Shown one piece after another: positions 6,395-12,830 of a DNA stretch of 23,937 nucleotides. Source of the stretch: a virus. Positions within the stretch are counted from its first letter, which is position 1, and each line of letters starts with the position of its first letter. The stretch is taken from positions 1-23,937 of the IMG/VR virus record IMGVR_UViG_3300030020_000105, one strand, 5' to 3'. Made by a program: the position numbers and the translations under genes. The notes beneath the pieces are model-generated. The model was not told where the DNA came from. It saw only the letters and a list, made by a program, of their open reading frames with translations, and made no database searches.

Positions 6395-7164
6395 TTCGGA
6401 TTTACCTCGTCTGGTTCATGGAACTTGCCTTCTAGCGTCTCAAGGAAGTTCTCGGATTTCAGGAGCCACTCAAGGCCTAGCTCAAATGGTCGGCGACCGG
6501 GCGTCGAGCGAATGCCCATAAGAAACCCTGAGCGGGCTACGTAGGAAAAGAACCTCTCCCACCAGCCCAGCGACTGCCGGGTCTTGTCCTCATCCCAGCG
6601 GGAACGAAGCAACGCGGATCTAGAAGCGTTCCAATGCGCTGGATGCCTCGACTGAGGGCATAGGCGCTTGAAGGCCTCGACGATCTGCGTCTGAGGGCAA
6701 CGCTCCGTTTCGACCGGAGATGCAGGGGCGGGAACCGCCGCCACCTCGTCTACGGATACGGATACGTCTCCGAATACGTCTAGGTGCGCATCTGCTAGCA
6801 ATTGATTGCAGGCGATAGCGGACTCAGGCGGATTCGGGTATTTGCTCTTCTGTGCGCGAATCTGCTGACCGAAGTTGACTATTTCTAGGTAACGCTCCCC
6901 GTCCTGAGCCGGGTACACCCTTACAAGATCCGCAGCTTGAACAGCGCCAAGCCACTTACCTACGTCCGAGTCGGAAACCTTATTCAACTGCCGAGGATAC
7001 AAATGCCCACGAAGCAAGCCTACGTCTGCGAAATAGCGACCGAAGTCGTCAACCACCGACATGAGCCGGCGATAGAAGACCTCTTCGCCCCAACCCAACT
7101 TTGCGATCTTCGGGCTGGTTATGATCCCCTCGCGGAGAATCCGGTTAGGCACGGGCGATCCCAT
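6391..7164 (-). CDS. Phage replication protein, O-like with winged-helix N-terminus
   Basis: 257 aa from the ATG at 7164 (MGSPVPNRILREGIITSPKI). The segment up to about residue 100 is the N-terminal domain typical of phage replication initiators: a RILREGI start, WGEEVFYRRLMSVVDDFGRY, then DVGKWLGAVQAADLVRVYPA. The centre is a Pro/Ala linker (about 125-155). The C-terminal part has the helical FKRLCPQSRHPAHWNASRS and WWERFFSYVARSGFLMG segments common to DnaT/O-like proteins. It overlaps the upstream nuclease gene by 20 bp and is followed directly by dnaB, so it probably recognises the origin and recruits DnaB. A GTG at 7152 is an alternative start. Confidence 0.85.
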   Translation of the reverse strand: MGSPVPNRILREGIITSPKIAKLGWGEEVFYRRLMSVVDDFGRYFADVGLLRGHLYPRQLNKVSDSDVGKWLGAVQAADLVRVYPAQDGERYLEIVNFGQQIRAQKSKYPNPPESAIACNQLLADAHLDVFGDVSVSVDEVAAVPAPASPVETERCPQTQIVEAFKRLCPQSRHPAHWNASRSALLRSRWDEDKTRQSLGWWERFFSYVARSGFLMGIRSTPGRRPFELGLEWLLKSENFLETLEGKFHEPDEVNPK

Positions 7165-7672
7165 GCTGCTCAGCAATGCGCCTGATCGCCACGGCGACCT
7201 CAATCGAATGGCATTGCGAACCAGTGAAGCGGTAGACCGTCCAGCCCCGGGCCTCGATCAGGCTTTGGCGGACATCGTCCTTGGCTTTGTCCTGGTGCCA
7301 TGTTTTCCCGTCGCATTCGATGGCGACCTTGGCGATGGGGTTGCCGAAGTCCACAAAGAATCGATCTACCGGGTACTGGGGATACAGCACAGCATCGGCC
7401 GCACGAATGTCATGCCACAGGGAGGCCTCAATCGGCGTCAGCACGATCTTGGCTTCGTGATCCCATGCGTAGGTGTCCATGCCCCATTCGTTGGCGCCGG
7501 CCGCGAGGATTTTCGGTTCGTAGTGCGCATAGAACTTCCGCACCAAGTCCCAATGCAGTCTCAACTTTGCGTTGTGCTCGGCCAAAAGGCGCTCGGAGTT
7601 CTCGCGGGAGTTGAGTCCGGCCGCCTTCAATGCATCAAGGTCGATCGGACAGCCTTTTGAAAAAGGGCTCAT
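7145..7672 (-). CDS. DUF559/Vsr-like PD-(D/E)XK endonuclease domain protein
   Basis: 175 aa. An N-terminal helical region (1-75) precedes a Vsr/DUF559-type fold: LTPIEASLWHDIR (78-90), PQYPVDRFFVDFGNPIAKVA with the first catalytic Asp near 108, IECDGKTWHQDKAKDD (118-132) supplying the E-x-D-G-K core, and ARGWTVYRFTGSQ (141-153). The family resembles very-short-patch endonucleases that nick DNA. It is the first gene of the replication operon and overlaps the O-like gene, suggesting a part in replication, recombination or host DNA breakdown; that role is inferred. The ATG at 7672 has only a weak ribosome site. Confidence 0.82.
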   Translation of the reverse strand: MSPFSKGCPIDLDALKAAGLNSRENSERLLAEHNAKLRLHWDLVRKFYAHYEPKILAAGANEWGMDTYAWDHEAKIVLTPIEASLWHDIRAADAVLYPQYPVDRFFVDFGNPIAKVAIECDGKTWHQDKAKDDVRQSLIEARGWTVYRFTGSQCHSIEVAVAIRRIAEQHGIARA

Positions 7673-7900
7673 TTCTATTGCGCTCTCAGCAACCTCTCCC
7701 GAAGAAACAGGGACGGCAGGTGGGGGAGAGAGTCCACCCCGGCCCAGGAGCTACCCGGAACCGTTGCCGTTTGTGCCCCCAGTTTCGCACGACGGCACAG
7801 GCACGGCAACCACGGATCAGCAGAAACTTCCAGAAATATTTTCCTGTTCGAGTGGAACTTTTCCGTGCGGTAGCCCACACAAGGAATCGGCGCGGACGTG
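7673..7900 (-). other. Leader of the replication operon; no clear gene
   Basis: 228 bp between the terminator at 7901 and the DUF559-like gene. Two minus-strand frames are open through most of it. One, from a GTG at 7880 to 7686, would give a 64-aa protein with two CxxC pairs (GCRACAVV and TCRPCFFG). The other runs from 7878 to 7675. Neither has a ribosome site or recognisable homology. The promoter for the replication operon should lie here unless transcription reads through from upstream, but I cannot point to convincing -35/-10 boxes. Confidence 0.3.
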
Positions 7901-7923
7901 AAAAAGGCCGCGCGAAGCGGCCT
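7901..7923 (-). terminator. Rho-independent terminator after the pentapeptide gene
   Basis: On the minus strand AGGCCGC (7923-7917), a 5-nt loop and GCGGCCT (7911-7905) are followed by a T-run (7905-7901). It lies 33 bp downstream of the stop of the pentapeptide-repeat gene. Confidence 0.82.
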
Positions 7924-7956
7924 GGCTGGGGTTGGATGGCTTCGGCCCGGATCGGC

Positions 7957-8733
7957 TCAGGATTGGCCCTCTGCAGCCTTGCGTTCCGCCGAACGGCGCT
8001 CTTGTTCCGCAATGTCTGCCACGTACTGGCGCGATTCCAGCCACTTGAAGGCCGCCTCACCATCGCGGAAGAACATCTTGGCGGCAACGGGTGCGGACAG
8101 AACGCCAGCAGTCAGCGTATCCATCGCGCGAATCTCGGGGTCGGTCGAGCATACTTGCAGCCAGCCGGCCATGCAGTGCGTTGTGCCGCAGAGGGTTTCT
8201 TCAGCACAGGTGCGCGCCTTCCATGCGTCATCGCCGTGCCAGTGGCCCATCTCCAGACGTGCGCTGTCATCCATGACGATGGCGCGCACCTTGTCCAGGC
8301 TTTCGATGGATTGTTCGTTGGTTGCCCGCTTGGCGGCGTAAGTGCCCGTGAGGTCAGCGCCCGTGAGGTCAGCGCCCGTGAGGACAGCGTCCATGAGGAC
8401 AGCGCCCGTGAGGACAGCGCCCGTGAGGTCAGCGCCCGTGAGGTCAGCGCCCGTGAGGACAGCGCCCGTGAGGACAGCGCCCGTGAGGACAGCGTCCCTG
8501 AGGTCAGCGTCCCTGAGGTCAGCGTCCCTGAGGTCAGCGTCCCTGAGGTCAGCGTCCCTGAGGACAGCGCCCGTGAGGTCAGCGTCCCTGAGGTCAGCGC
8601 CCGTGAGGACAGCGCCCGTTTCACCCGCCCTCTCCAGTGCATGTCGCGTCCGCAGACCGCTGGCGATTTCGTCCGGGACTTCGCACTCGAAAAGAACGGC
8701 GCCCGAGAAGCGGTGTTTGATTTGGTGGAGCAT
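7957..8733 (-). CDS. Pentapeptide-repeat protein
   Basis: 258 aa. Residues 1-37 are a non-repeat cap. Residues 38-131 are an unbroken run of about 19 pentapeptides of the A(D/V)L(T/R)(G/D) type, which folds as a right-handed quadrilateral beta-helix. Residues 132-258 are a separate domain with [20 protein letters not shown], known to me from phage proteins of unknown function. Some pentapeptide proteins mimic DNA and bind gyrase (Qnr, MfpA); nothing here proves that. The gene is monocistronic: it has its own operator-overlapped promoter (8759-8788), a Shine-Dalgarno (AGGAACC) before the ATG at 8733, and terminators on both sides. It is thus separated from the early operon it interrupts. Confidence 0.88.
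   Translation of the reverse strand: MLHQIKHRFSGAVLFECEVPDEIASGLRTRHALERAGETGAVLTGADLRDADLTGAVLRDADLRDADLRDADLRDADLRDAVLTGAVLTGAVLTGADLTGADLTGAVLTGAVLMDAVLTGADLTGADLTGTYAAKRATNEQSIESLDKVRAIVMDDSARLEMGHWHGDDAWKARTCAEETLCGTTHCMAGWLQVCSTDPEIRAMDTLTAGVLSAPVAAKMFFRDGEAAFKWLESRQYVADIAEQERRSAERKAAEGQS
8341..8625 (-). repeat. 15-bp tandem array encoding pentapeptides
   Basis: About 19 adjoining 15-bp units on the plus strand of the form agcg(c/t)cc(c/a)(g/c)tgagg(t/a)c, varying mainly at three positions. They lie in frame inside the pentapeptide-repeat gene. The near-identity of units at silent as well as coding positions points to recent expansion or homogenisation by unequal recombination or slippage. 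Not a CRISPR: there are no spacers. Confidence 0.95.
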
Positions 8734-8758
8734 GGTGGTTCCTGGTTGTGAGGGGTTT

Positions 8759-8788
8759 AGTATCGCTCACGCGATTAACCATTGTCAA
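8759..8788 (-). promoter_or_regulatory. Promoter and operator of the pentapeptide gene
   Basis: Minus strand: -35 TTGACA (8788-8783, consensus), 18-bp spacer, -10 GATACT (8764-8759). The perfect palindrome ATCGC-GTGA-GCGAT (8775-8762) fills the end of the spacer and enters the -10, so a bound repressor would block polymerase. Expected start is near 8752, leaving a roughly 19-nt leader with an AGGAACC ribosome site. Confidence 0.8.
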
Positions 8789-8795
8789 CAGGCCA

Positions 8796-8831
8796 AAGAA
8801 AAGCCGCCAGGCGGGCGAGTCGCGTGGCGGC
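8796..8831 (-). terminator. Rho-independent terminator after the methyltransferase gene
   Basis: Minus strand: GCCGCCA (8831-8825), a GC-rich 15-nt loop with further pairing, TGGCGGC (8809-8803), then TTTTCTTT. It lies 33 bp downstream of the methyltransferase stop and upstream of the pentapeptide promoter. Confidence 0.78.
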
Positions 8832-8863
8832 AAACCGGCGAGCCGGGAGGGAGGATTAGGGTT

Positions 8864-9916
8864 CTAGAAAATGCTCAGTTGCCGCTCATCGGCATGGCGC
8901 ACCACTTCGTCATCCGTATCGGCATCGATATGAACCGGGGGTCGGCGCTCTGCCATCAGTTTTTCGATGTTGATGACGGCTTGGCGGAAGTAGCTGGCCT
9001 TCAGTTCAAAACCAACCCCGCGCCGGCCCTGGTTGACCGCGCACCATACTTCGGAGCCGATGCCCAAAAACGGTGTCAAAACCGTCTCGCCGGGATTGCT
9101 CCACATATCAACGCATCGCTCGATCACGTCGAGCTGAAGAGGTGAGATGTGAAGCTCATCCTTTTCCTCGCGGGCGCTCCGGTACTGAAGCGTTCGCGTC
9201 TGCCGAATGTCGCTCCACACTGGCGAGGCGTAGCGCTGCCACGTCATGATCGATACCCATTGACTGTAGGGCCACACAGTCTTTCCTTCGGCCACCAGGA
9301 CGTCTGCCTGAGCCTTGTATGCCTCGCGCGAGACGTCCACGCCGTCTCCGATGTACTGCTCGAATCCGCCGCTGATTGCCGTTTCGTTGATACCAGGCTT
9401 TCTGAAGCTCACGATGTAGTCGGCCAATCCCTGGCCGCTGAGCGCAGAGTCCTTGCACAATTGCTTGTGAAGCAGGCGGATCGACTTCGTTCGCTGCTGC
9501 GCGACAACCGGGTCTTTCCAGATGCAAATCTCGCTGTGCAAGATCCATCCAGCGGCTTGGTAGGCGCGAATCACATCGCCCCGGAAATCTCGCATCCCGA
9601 TGAATCCCTCGCGCGTCTTCGTGGCCGGCAGCTGCATGACATGCACGCTGTGCAGGCGACCTGGCATTGATACGCGCAGAAGCTCACGGATCAGGAAAGC
9701 GTAATGCTCCCAAAACGAGGGGCCTTCGTTGTTGCTCACGTCGCGGTCGCTGTTCGTGAACTTGTAGAGCCCCTCGAACGGCGGCGAGTGGATGCCGTAA
9801 TGAATGCTGTTGTCCGGGATTGCACGGATCAGTTCGCAGGAGTCGCCGTTATAGATGGCGTAGTCCTCGGAGATAACTTGATCGATGGTCTTGAGGTTGG
9901 TTGCGATTTCATTCAT
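8864..9916 (-). CDS. DNA methyltransferase (beta-class, N4/N6-type)
   Basis: 350 aa. The catalytic motif comes first: HSPPFEGL (43-50) is the (D/N/S)PP(Y/F/W) motif IV, and SPPF favours amino-methylation, possibly N4-cytosine. Later [14 protein letters not shown] (256-269), [14 protein letters not shown] (281-294, the FxGxG SAM-binding motif I) and [13 protein letters not shown] (298-310) follow, which is the beta-class circular order. The product would methylate phage DNA, probably as protection from host restriction; the target site is not readable. The start ATG at 9916 overlaps the helicase gene by 8 bp (ATGAATGA), and a terminator follows. No cognate restriction nuclease is adjacent. Confidence 0.92.
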   Translation of the reverse strand: MNEIATNLKTIDQVISEDYAIYNGDSCELIRAIPDNSIHYGIHSPPFEGLYKFTNSDRDVSNNEGPSFWEHYAFLIRELLRVSMPGRLHSVHVMQLPATKTREGFIGMRDFRGDVIRAYQAAGWILHSEICIWKDPVVAQQRTKSIRLLHKQLCKDSALSGQGLADYIVSFRKPGINETAISGGFEQYIGDGVDVSREAYKAQADVLVAEGKTVWPYSQWVSIMTWQRYASPVWSDIRQTRTLQYRSAREEKDELHISPLQLDVIERCVDMWSNPGETVLTPFLGIGSEVWCAVNQGRRGVGFELKASYFRQAVINIEKLMAERRPPVHIDADTDDEVVRHADERQLSIF

Positions 9917-11309
9917 TGGTTTCTTTCAGCCAGTCGGGCAGGTTCATGGGGACGTTCGGGGAATAGACTTCGCTCTGGCGCGTTGAGCCATGCACGAGGT
10001 CGCTGGACAGATCGGCCATTTGAGCCACCATGGCCGCGCCCATGCGTTCGGCCTCGGCTTCTTTGCGGCGCAGATTGGCGAGTACGGCGCCTTCGGTTGA
10101 TGCGGCGATGAAGTGGGCTGTCACAGGCCTGGTTTGCCCGAATCGCCAGAATCTGCGAACCGCCTGATAGACCTGCTCGAAGCTGTCGTTCAGGCCCACA
10201 AAAATGGTGTCTGCGCACAGCTGCAGATTCAGGCCGAACCCGATGATGCGCGGCTTACTCAGGAGGATCGGGGCCTCGCCAGCCAGCCAACGCTTGAGGC
10301 GCTTCTCTTTTTCCTCGTCCTTCAGGCTTCCGAAGATGGATATGCATCGGTCGCCGAAAATCTCCGCCAGCGTGTCCTGCTCGGTGTTGAGATTACACCA
10401 GATGACCCATGGCTTACTGCGGCCGGCTGCGTCCTCTTCGGCGATGATGCTGATGGCCTTGCCTACGCGCGGGCCGATGCTTTCACGGCGCGCAGTCAAT
10501 CTCTCCCCAAGCGTGAGCGCGGGCGCGCCATCGACCGGGACAATGTGCTCGACTTGGCGCAGCGGCTCCAAGTCATAGCCATCGTCGGGGTATCCGAGAT
10601 CAGACGGACGGCGCAGGAGAACCGACCATGAGCACATCCATTCCCAAAAGATTTCTTCCGCATGACCCTTCAGGCGCCAGATGCTGGTGTCGCCACCGTC
10701 GTGCGTGAAGAAAGTCGCCTGCATCCCGGTAACGCTCATGACCCCCAGGAATTCGGCGTGATTGCCAAGCTCCGTGAAGTCGTTCGGGGCGGGCGTTGCT
10801 GTAGCGCAGAGTCGGTACGGAATGTCCTTGCACCACTCGATCAGCATCGTCCGGGTCTTGCCGTCGAATGCCTTGAGGATGCTGCTCTCGTCCAGAATTA
10901 CGGCCGTGAACTGCGTGCGGTCAAAGTGGTGCAATTTCTCGTAGTTCGTCACCGTCAGGCCTGGCTCGACGTCAGCCTGAGTCGCGCATTGCTTGGCGGC
11001 GAGTCCAAACTTCTCAGCCTCGCGCACCATCTGGCCGGCTACCGCCAGCGGCGTCAGGAGCAGGACATTGCCAGCAGTCGCTGTATGGATGGCCGATCCC
11101 CAGGCCAGTTCCATGAACGACTTTCCAAGCCCCGTTTGCGCGAAGATGGCAGCGCGGCCGCGCTTGAGCGCCCATCGCACAATGTCGCGCTGGTGCGGGA
11201 AAAGCTGCGCGGGAAGCGCGGGAAGCGGATCGGCTAAACCGGTACTTGGATCGGTTTTGACCTTGTTTGCAAGGAATTGCTCATAGCTAGCGCCCATGGG
11301 TTCTTTCAT
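9909..11309 (-). CDS. SNF2/DEAD-box family helicase
   Basis: 466 aa. Superfamily 2 motifs in order: Q-like LFPHQRDIVRWAL (36-48), Walker A QTGLGKS (58-64), LLLTPLAVAGQM (83-94), Walker B DESS (140-143), ATATP (169-173), RIIGFGLNLQ (354-363) and motif VI QAVRRFWRFGQTRPV (382-396), which is typical of SNF2-like proteins. It would be an ATP-driven DNA translocase. It is directly coupled to the methyltransferase downstream, a pairing seen in many phages whose purpose is unclear. The ATG at 11309 has no good Shine-Dalgarno; an in-frame ATG at 11297 is possible. A 7-bp hairpin lies just upstream. Confidence 0.93.
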   Translation of the reverse strand: MKEPMGASYEQFLANKVKTDPSTGLADPLPALPAQLFPHQRDIVRWALKRGRAAIFAQTGLGKSFMELAWGSAIHTATAGNVLLLTPLAVAGQMVREAEKFGLAAKQCATQADVEPGLTVTNYEKLHHFDRTQFTAVILDESSILKAFDGKTRTMLIEWCKDIPYRLCATATPAPNDFTELGNHAEFLGVMSVTGMQATFFTHDGGDTSIWRLKGHAEEIFWEWMCSWSVLLRRPSDLGYPDDGYDLEPLRQVEHIVPVDGAPALTLGERLTARRESIGPRVGKAISIIAEEDAAGRSKPWVIWCNLNTEQDTLAEIFGDRCISIFGSLKDEEKEKRLKRWLAGEAPILLSKPRIIGFGLNLQLCADTIFVGLNDSFEQVYQAVRRFWRFGQTRPVTAHFIAASTEGAVLANLRRKEAEAERMGAAMVAQMADLSSDLVHGSTRQSEVYSPNVPMNLPDWLKETNE

Positions 11310-11322
11310 GTTGTGCTTGTTG

Positions 11323-11340
11323 GTCGCCCAATCGGGCGAC
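11323..11340. repeat. 7-bp inverted repeat before the helicase gene
   Basis: GTCGCCC (11323-11329), loop AATC, GGGCGAC (11334-11340). It sits in the 42-bp gap between the 135-aa gene and the helicase start, with no T-run on either strand, so it is not a standard terminator. It may be an operator or an mRNA hairpin affecting helicase translation. Confidence 0.5.
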
Positions 11341-11351
11341 TGGGACGGGAT

Positions 11352-11759
11352 TTAGCCCTTGCGAGGGCGTCGAACTTCGCGGACGCGAACCCTCAGAAAT
11401 CCGGCTTTGGTTGCGATCTCCGCGCATGCATCAGCCGATGATGCGATCTCGTATGGGCGCGCGCAGATTCGCTTCGGCTTGACCTTCTGGAAATAGGCTT
11501 CTTCGTCCCATTCGAGTGGCTGCTTTCCGACTGGATTGGCGGCGAATGCGGCCAATTCATCCATGCGGACTCGCTTCGCCTCGATCATGGCGTCAGCGAC
11601 CCATCCTTCGACGGTGAATCCAAGTGATTCAGTGTCCTGATGATCGACGCCTGTAACCTTCGATTGACGCTTCGCCTTTGGCTTTGCCGCGAGAGCCGAT
11701 GGCGTATGGAACGGATTGATCGGTTGCCCGAAAGCGTTTACGAATTTGTCTTCTCTCAT
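11352..11759 (-). CDS. Hypothetical phage protein (135 aa)
   Basis: 135 aa starting MREDKFVNAFGQPINPFHTP. The N-terminal 40 residues are basic and probably flexible. The rest looks globular: LGFTVEGWVADAMIEAKRVR, a WDEEAYFQKVKPKRICARP segment and a basic C-terminal strand (FLRVRVREVRRPRKG). A clear Shine-Dalgarno (AAGGGG) precedes the ATG at 11759. It is part of the leftward early operon between cro and the helicase. Family not recognised. Confidence 0.72.
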   Translation of the reverse strand: MREDKFVNAFGQPINPFHTPSALAAKPKAKRQSKVTGVDHQDTESLGFTVEGWVADAMIEAKRVRMDELAAFAANPVGKQPLEWDEEAYFQKVKPKRICARPYEIASSADACAEIATKAGFLRVRVREVRRPRKG

Positions 11760-11770
11760 GAATCGACCCC

Positions 11771-11968
11771 TTATGCCGGAACAGCCAGATCAAGCGCGAC
11801 CCGAGGCCGAACCGTCACGACCCCGAAGAGTCCAGCAACGCTCGTAACCTCAAGCACAAAACCCGCATCGCGGGCAATGGATTGAAGCGTGTTCGCTTGG
11901 TCGGCAATCTGGGACGCGATGGCTTCCGCCACGATGGCGTCCATTTCTTCCTTGGTGTGGAAGTTCAC
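11771..11968 (-). CDS. Hypothetical phage protein (65 aa)
   Basis: 65 aa from a GTG at 11968 with AAGGGA about 6 nt upstream; it begins NFHTKEEMDAIVAEAIASQI and ends with a beta-rich segment (FVLEVTSVAGLFGVVTVRP). The longer frame to 12121 runs through the previous gene out of frame and is rejected. It lies 11 bp after the 90-aa gene. A small helix-plus-strand protein of unknown function in the leftward early operon. Confidence 0.62.
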   Translation of the reverse strand: MNFHTKEEMDAIVAEAIASQIADQANTLQSIARDAGFVLEVTSVAGLFGVVTVRPRVALDLAVPA

Positions 11969-11979
11969 TTCGATTCCCT

Positions 11980-12252
11980 TCACGGCGTAGGTGCCGAATT
12001 GGAATGGCCGCTTCCGCCCAGGTAATGGACGTGCTCGCGGTCTTGCTGGGAGTGGTGAATGGCGTCGATGTTGACGTCCGGATAGAGCAGCATGCGTTCC
12101 ATTGCGACATCGAGCATGCAACGACCGGCCTCAACGCACAAGAAATCCGCATTTTCCAGAGCCCAGCGAACAGTCTGGATGTCCTGAGAAATCTGGATCG
12201 TGGATGCTTGATCTTGCAAGCGGCCGAGGGCAGAGAGAACTTCTGGTTTCAT
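11980..12252 (-). CDS. Hypothetical phage protein (90 aa)
   Basis: 90 aa starting MKPEVLSALGRLQDQASTIQ. Mostly helical through residue 55 (WALENADFLCVEAGRCMLDV), then a His-rich tail (IHHSQQDREHVHYLGGSGHS). Its ATG at 12252 overlaps the cro stop as ATGA, so it is translated with Cro as second gene of the leftward early operon. No family recognised; cro-adjacent genes of this size are often CII-like regulators or host-takeover proteins, but no HTH is visible. Confidence 0.7.
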   Translation of the reverse strand: MKPEVLSALGRLQDQASTIQISQDIQTVRWALENADFLCVEAGRCMLDVAMERMLLYPDVNIDAIHHSQQDREHVHYLGGSGHSNSAPTP

Positions 12253-12524
12253 GGCTTCACCTTGAGGTCTTCCTTCGCGCGGATGGGCATGGGCGTGTGG
12301 CGCCCATCCTTGAATCGATAGTTGGTGTAGCGCGGATCGGCCGGGCTCCAGGCTTCGTTATCCGCCCGCAGAACGCCGTTCGTGATCGCCTCCAGCCTGA
12401 TTTGCTGGATCGGCGGCATGGAGTCGCCCTCCCATGAGTACAGGGCGTTTTGTTTCAACCCCAGCGCACGAGTGAGGGCGCTGACGTTGTTCTTGAAGTG
12501 GGCGAGGGCCTGAGTTTTCGTCAT
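12249..12524 (-). CDS. cro: Cro-like transcriptional regulator
   Basis: 91 aa. Residues 1-55 carry the Cro pattern: MTKTQALAHFKNNVSALTRA LGLKQNALYSW, a short HTH with recognition helix near 23-33, then MPPIQQIRLEAITNGVLRAD, the phrase seen in many Cro-family proteins. The remaining 35 residues are an Arg/Lys-rich tail. It is the first gene after the leftward promoter (12534-12562) and the only recognised regulator near the 14-bp palindromes, making it the best candidate to bind them. Predicted transcription starts about 3 nt before the ATG, so the mRNA is nearly leaderless. Confidence 0.86.
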   Translation of the reverse strand: MTKTQALAHFKNNVSALTRALGLKQNALYSWEGDSMPPIQQIRLEAITNGVLRADNEAWSPADPRYTNYRFKDGRHTPMPIRAKEDLKVKP

Positions 12525-12533
12525 ATGGCTGAT

Positions 12534-12562
12534 ATGTTATCGCCTTTGCGATTCCGCGTCAA
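12534..12562 (-). promoter_or_regulatory. Leftward early promoter (PR-equivalent) with operator
   Basis: Minus strand: -35 TTGACG (12562-12557), 17-bp spacer, -10 TAACAT (12539-12534). The perfect palindrome ATCGC-AAAG-GCGAT (12552-12539) lies in the spacer and touches the -10. A weaker half-matching site, ATCGC-CAG-GCGTT with a 3-nt gap (12573-12561), covers the -35. It drives cro and the leftward early operon. Confidence 0.82.
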
Positions 12563-12626
12563 CGCCTGGCGATCACCATCCACTCGACTCGTTGCGCCGC
12601 CCCATTGATTTATTTCAGAAGACCCC

Positions 12627-12656
12627 TTGACGCACGGTCATCGTTCGGGCGATACT
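12627..12656 (+). promoter_or_regulatory. Rightward early promoter with imperfect operator
   Basis: -35 TTGACG (12627-12632), 18-bp spacer, -10 GATACT (12651-12656). ATCGT-TCGG-GCGAT (12640-12653), one mismatch from the palindrome, overlaps the -10 exactly as at the other sites. The expected start (about 12663) coincides with the ATG of the first rightward gene, so the transcript would be leaderless. Confidence 0.74.
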
Positions 12657-12662
12657 TCATTC

Positions 12663-12830
12663 ATGAACACGACACCCAAACAAGCCGCCTACCTCTCCAC
12701 CCTTGAAATCATGGTGAGCCGCCAGATCGCCGGACGACACGAACTCGTCTGCAGCATGTCGGATGCTCGCAAGGCTATCGCCGGACTGCGCAAGATGCGG
12801 GCGCTGGTCGCTACCGGGTGGAACGCATGA
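12663..12830 (+). CDS. Small protein opening the rightward operon (55 aa)
   Basis: 55 aa, MNTTPKQAAYLSTLEIMVSR..., mostly helical and mildly basic. The ATG lies at the predicted transcription start of the 12627 promoter and no Shine-Dalgarno is present, consistent with leaderless translation. It occupies the place where a CI repressor would lie in a lambda-like switch but shows no CI domains. Its stop overlaps the next gene as ATGA. Function unknown. Confidence 0.66.
   Translation: MNTTPKQAAYLSTLEIMVSRQIAGRHELVCSMSDARKAIAGLRKMRALVATGWNA

Noticed and set aside
8341-8625. CRISPR array
   Set aside because: Units are contiguous 15-mers in frame within a gene; there are no spacers, leader or cas genes.
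7630-8751. Plus-strand 373-codon frame including Ser-Ala-Arg-Glu repeats
   Set aside because: Antisense to the pentapeptide-repeat gene; its apparent repeats are the complement of the 15-bp array.
11323-11340. Terminator between the 135-aa gene and the helicase
   Set aside because: The stem is good but no T-run follows on either strand, and the genes are likely co-transcribed.
12561-12573. Sixth copy of the operator (ATCGC-CAG-GCGTT on the minus strand)
   Set aside because: The gap is 3 rather than 4 bases and the right half mismatches; kept only as a possible weak site within the cro promoter entry.
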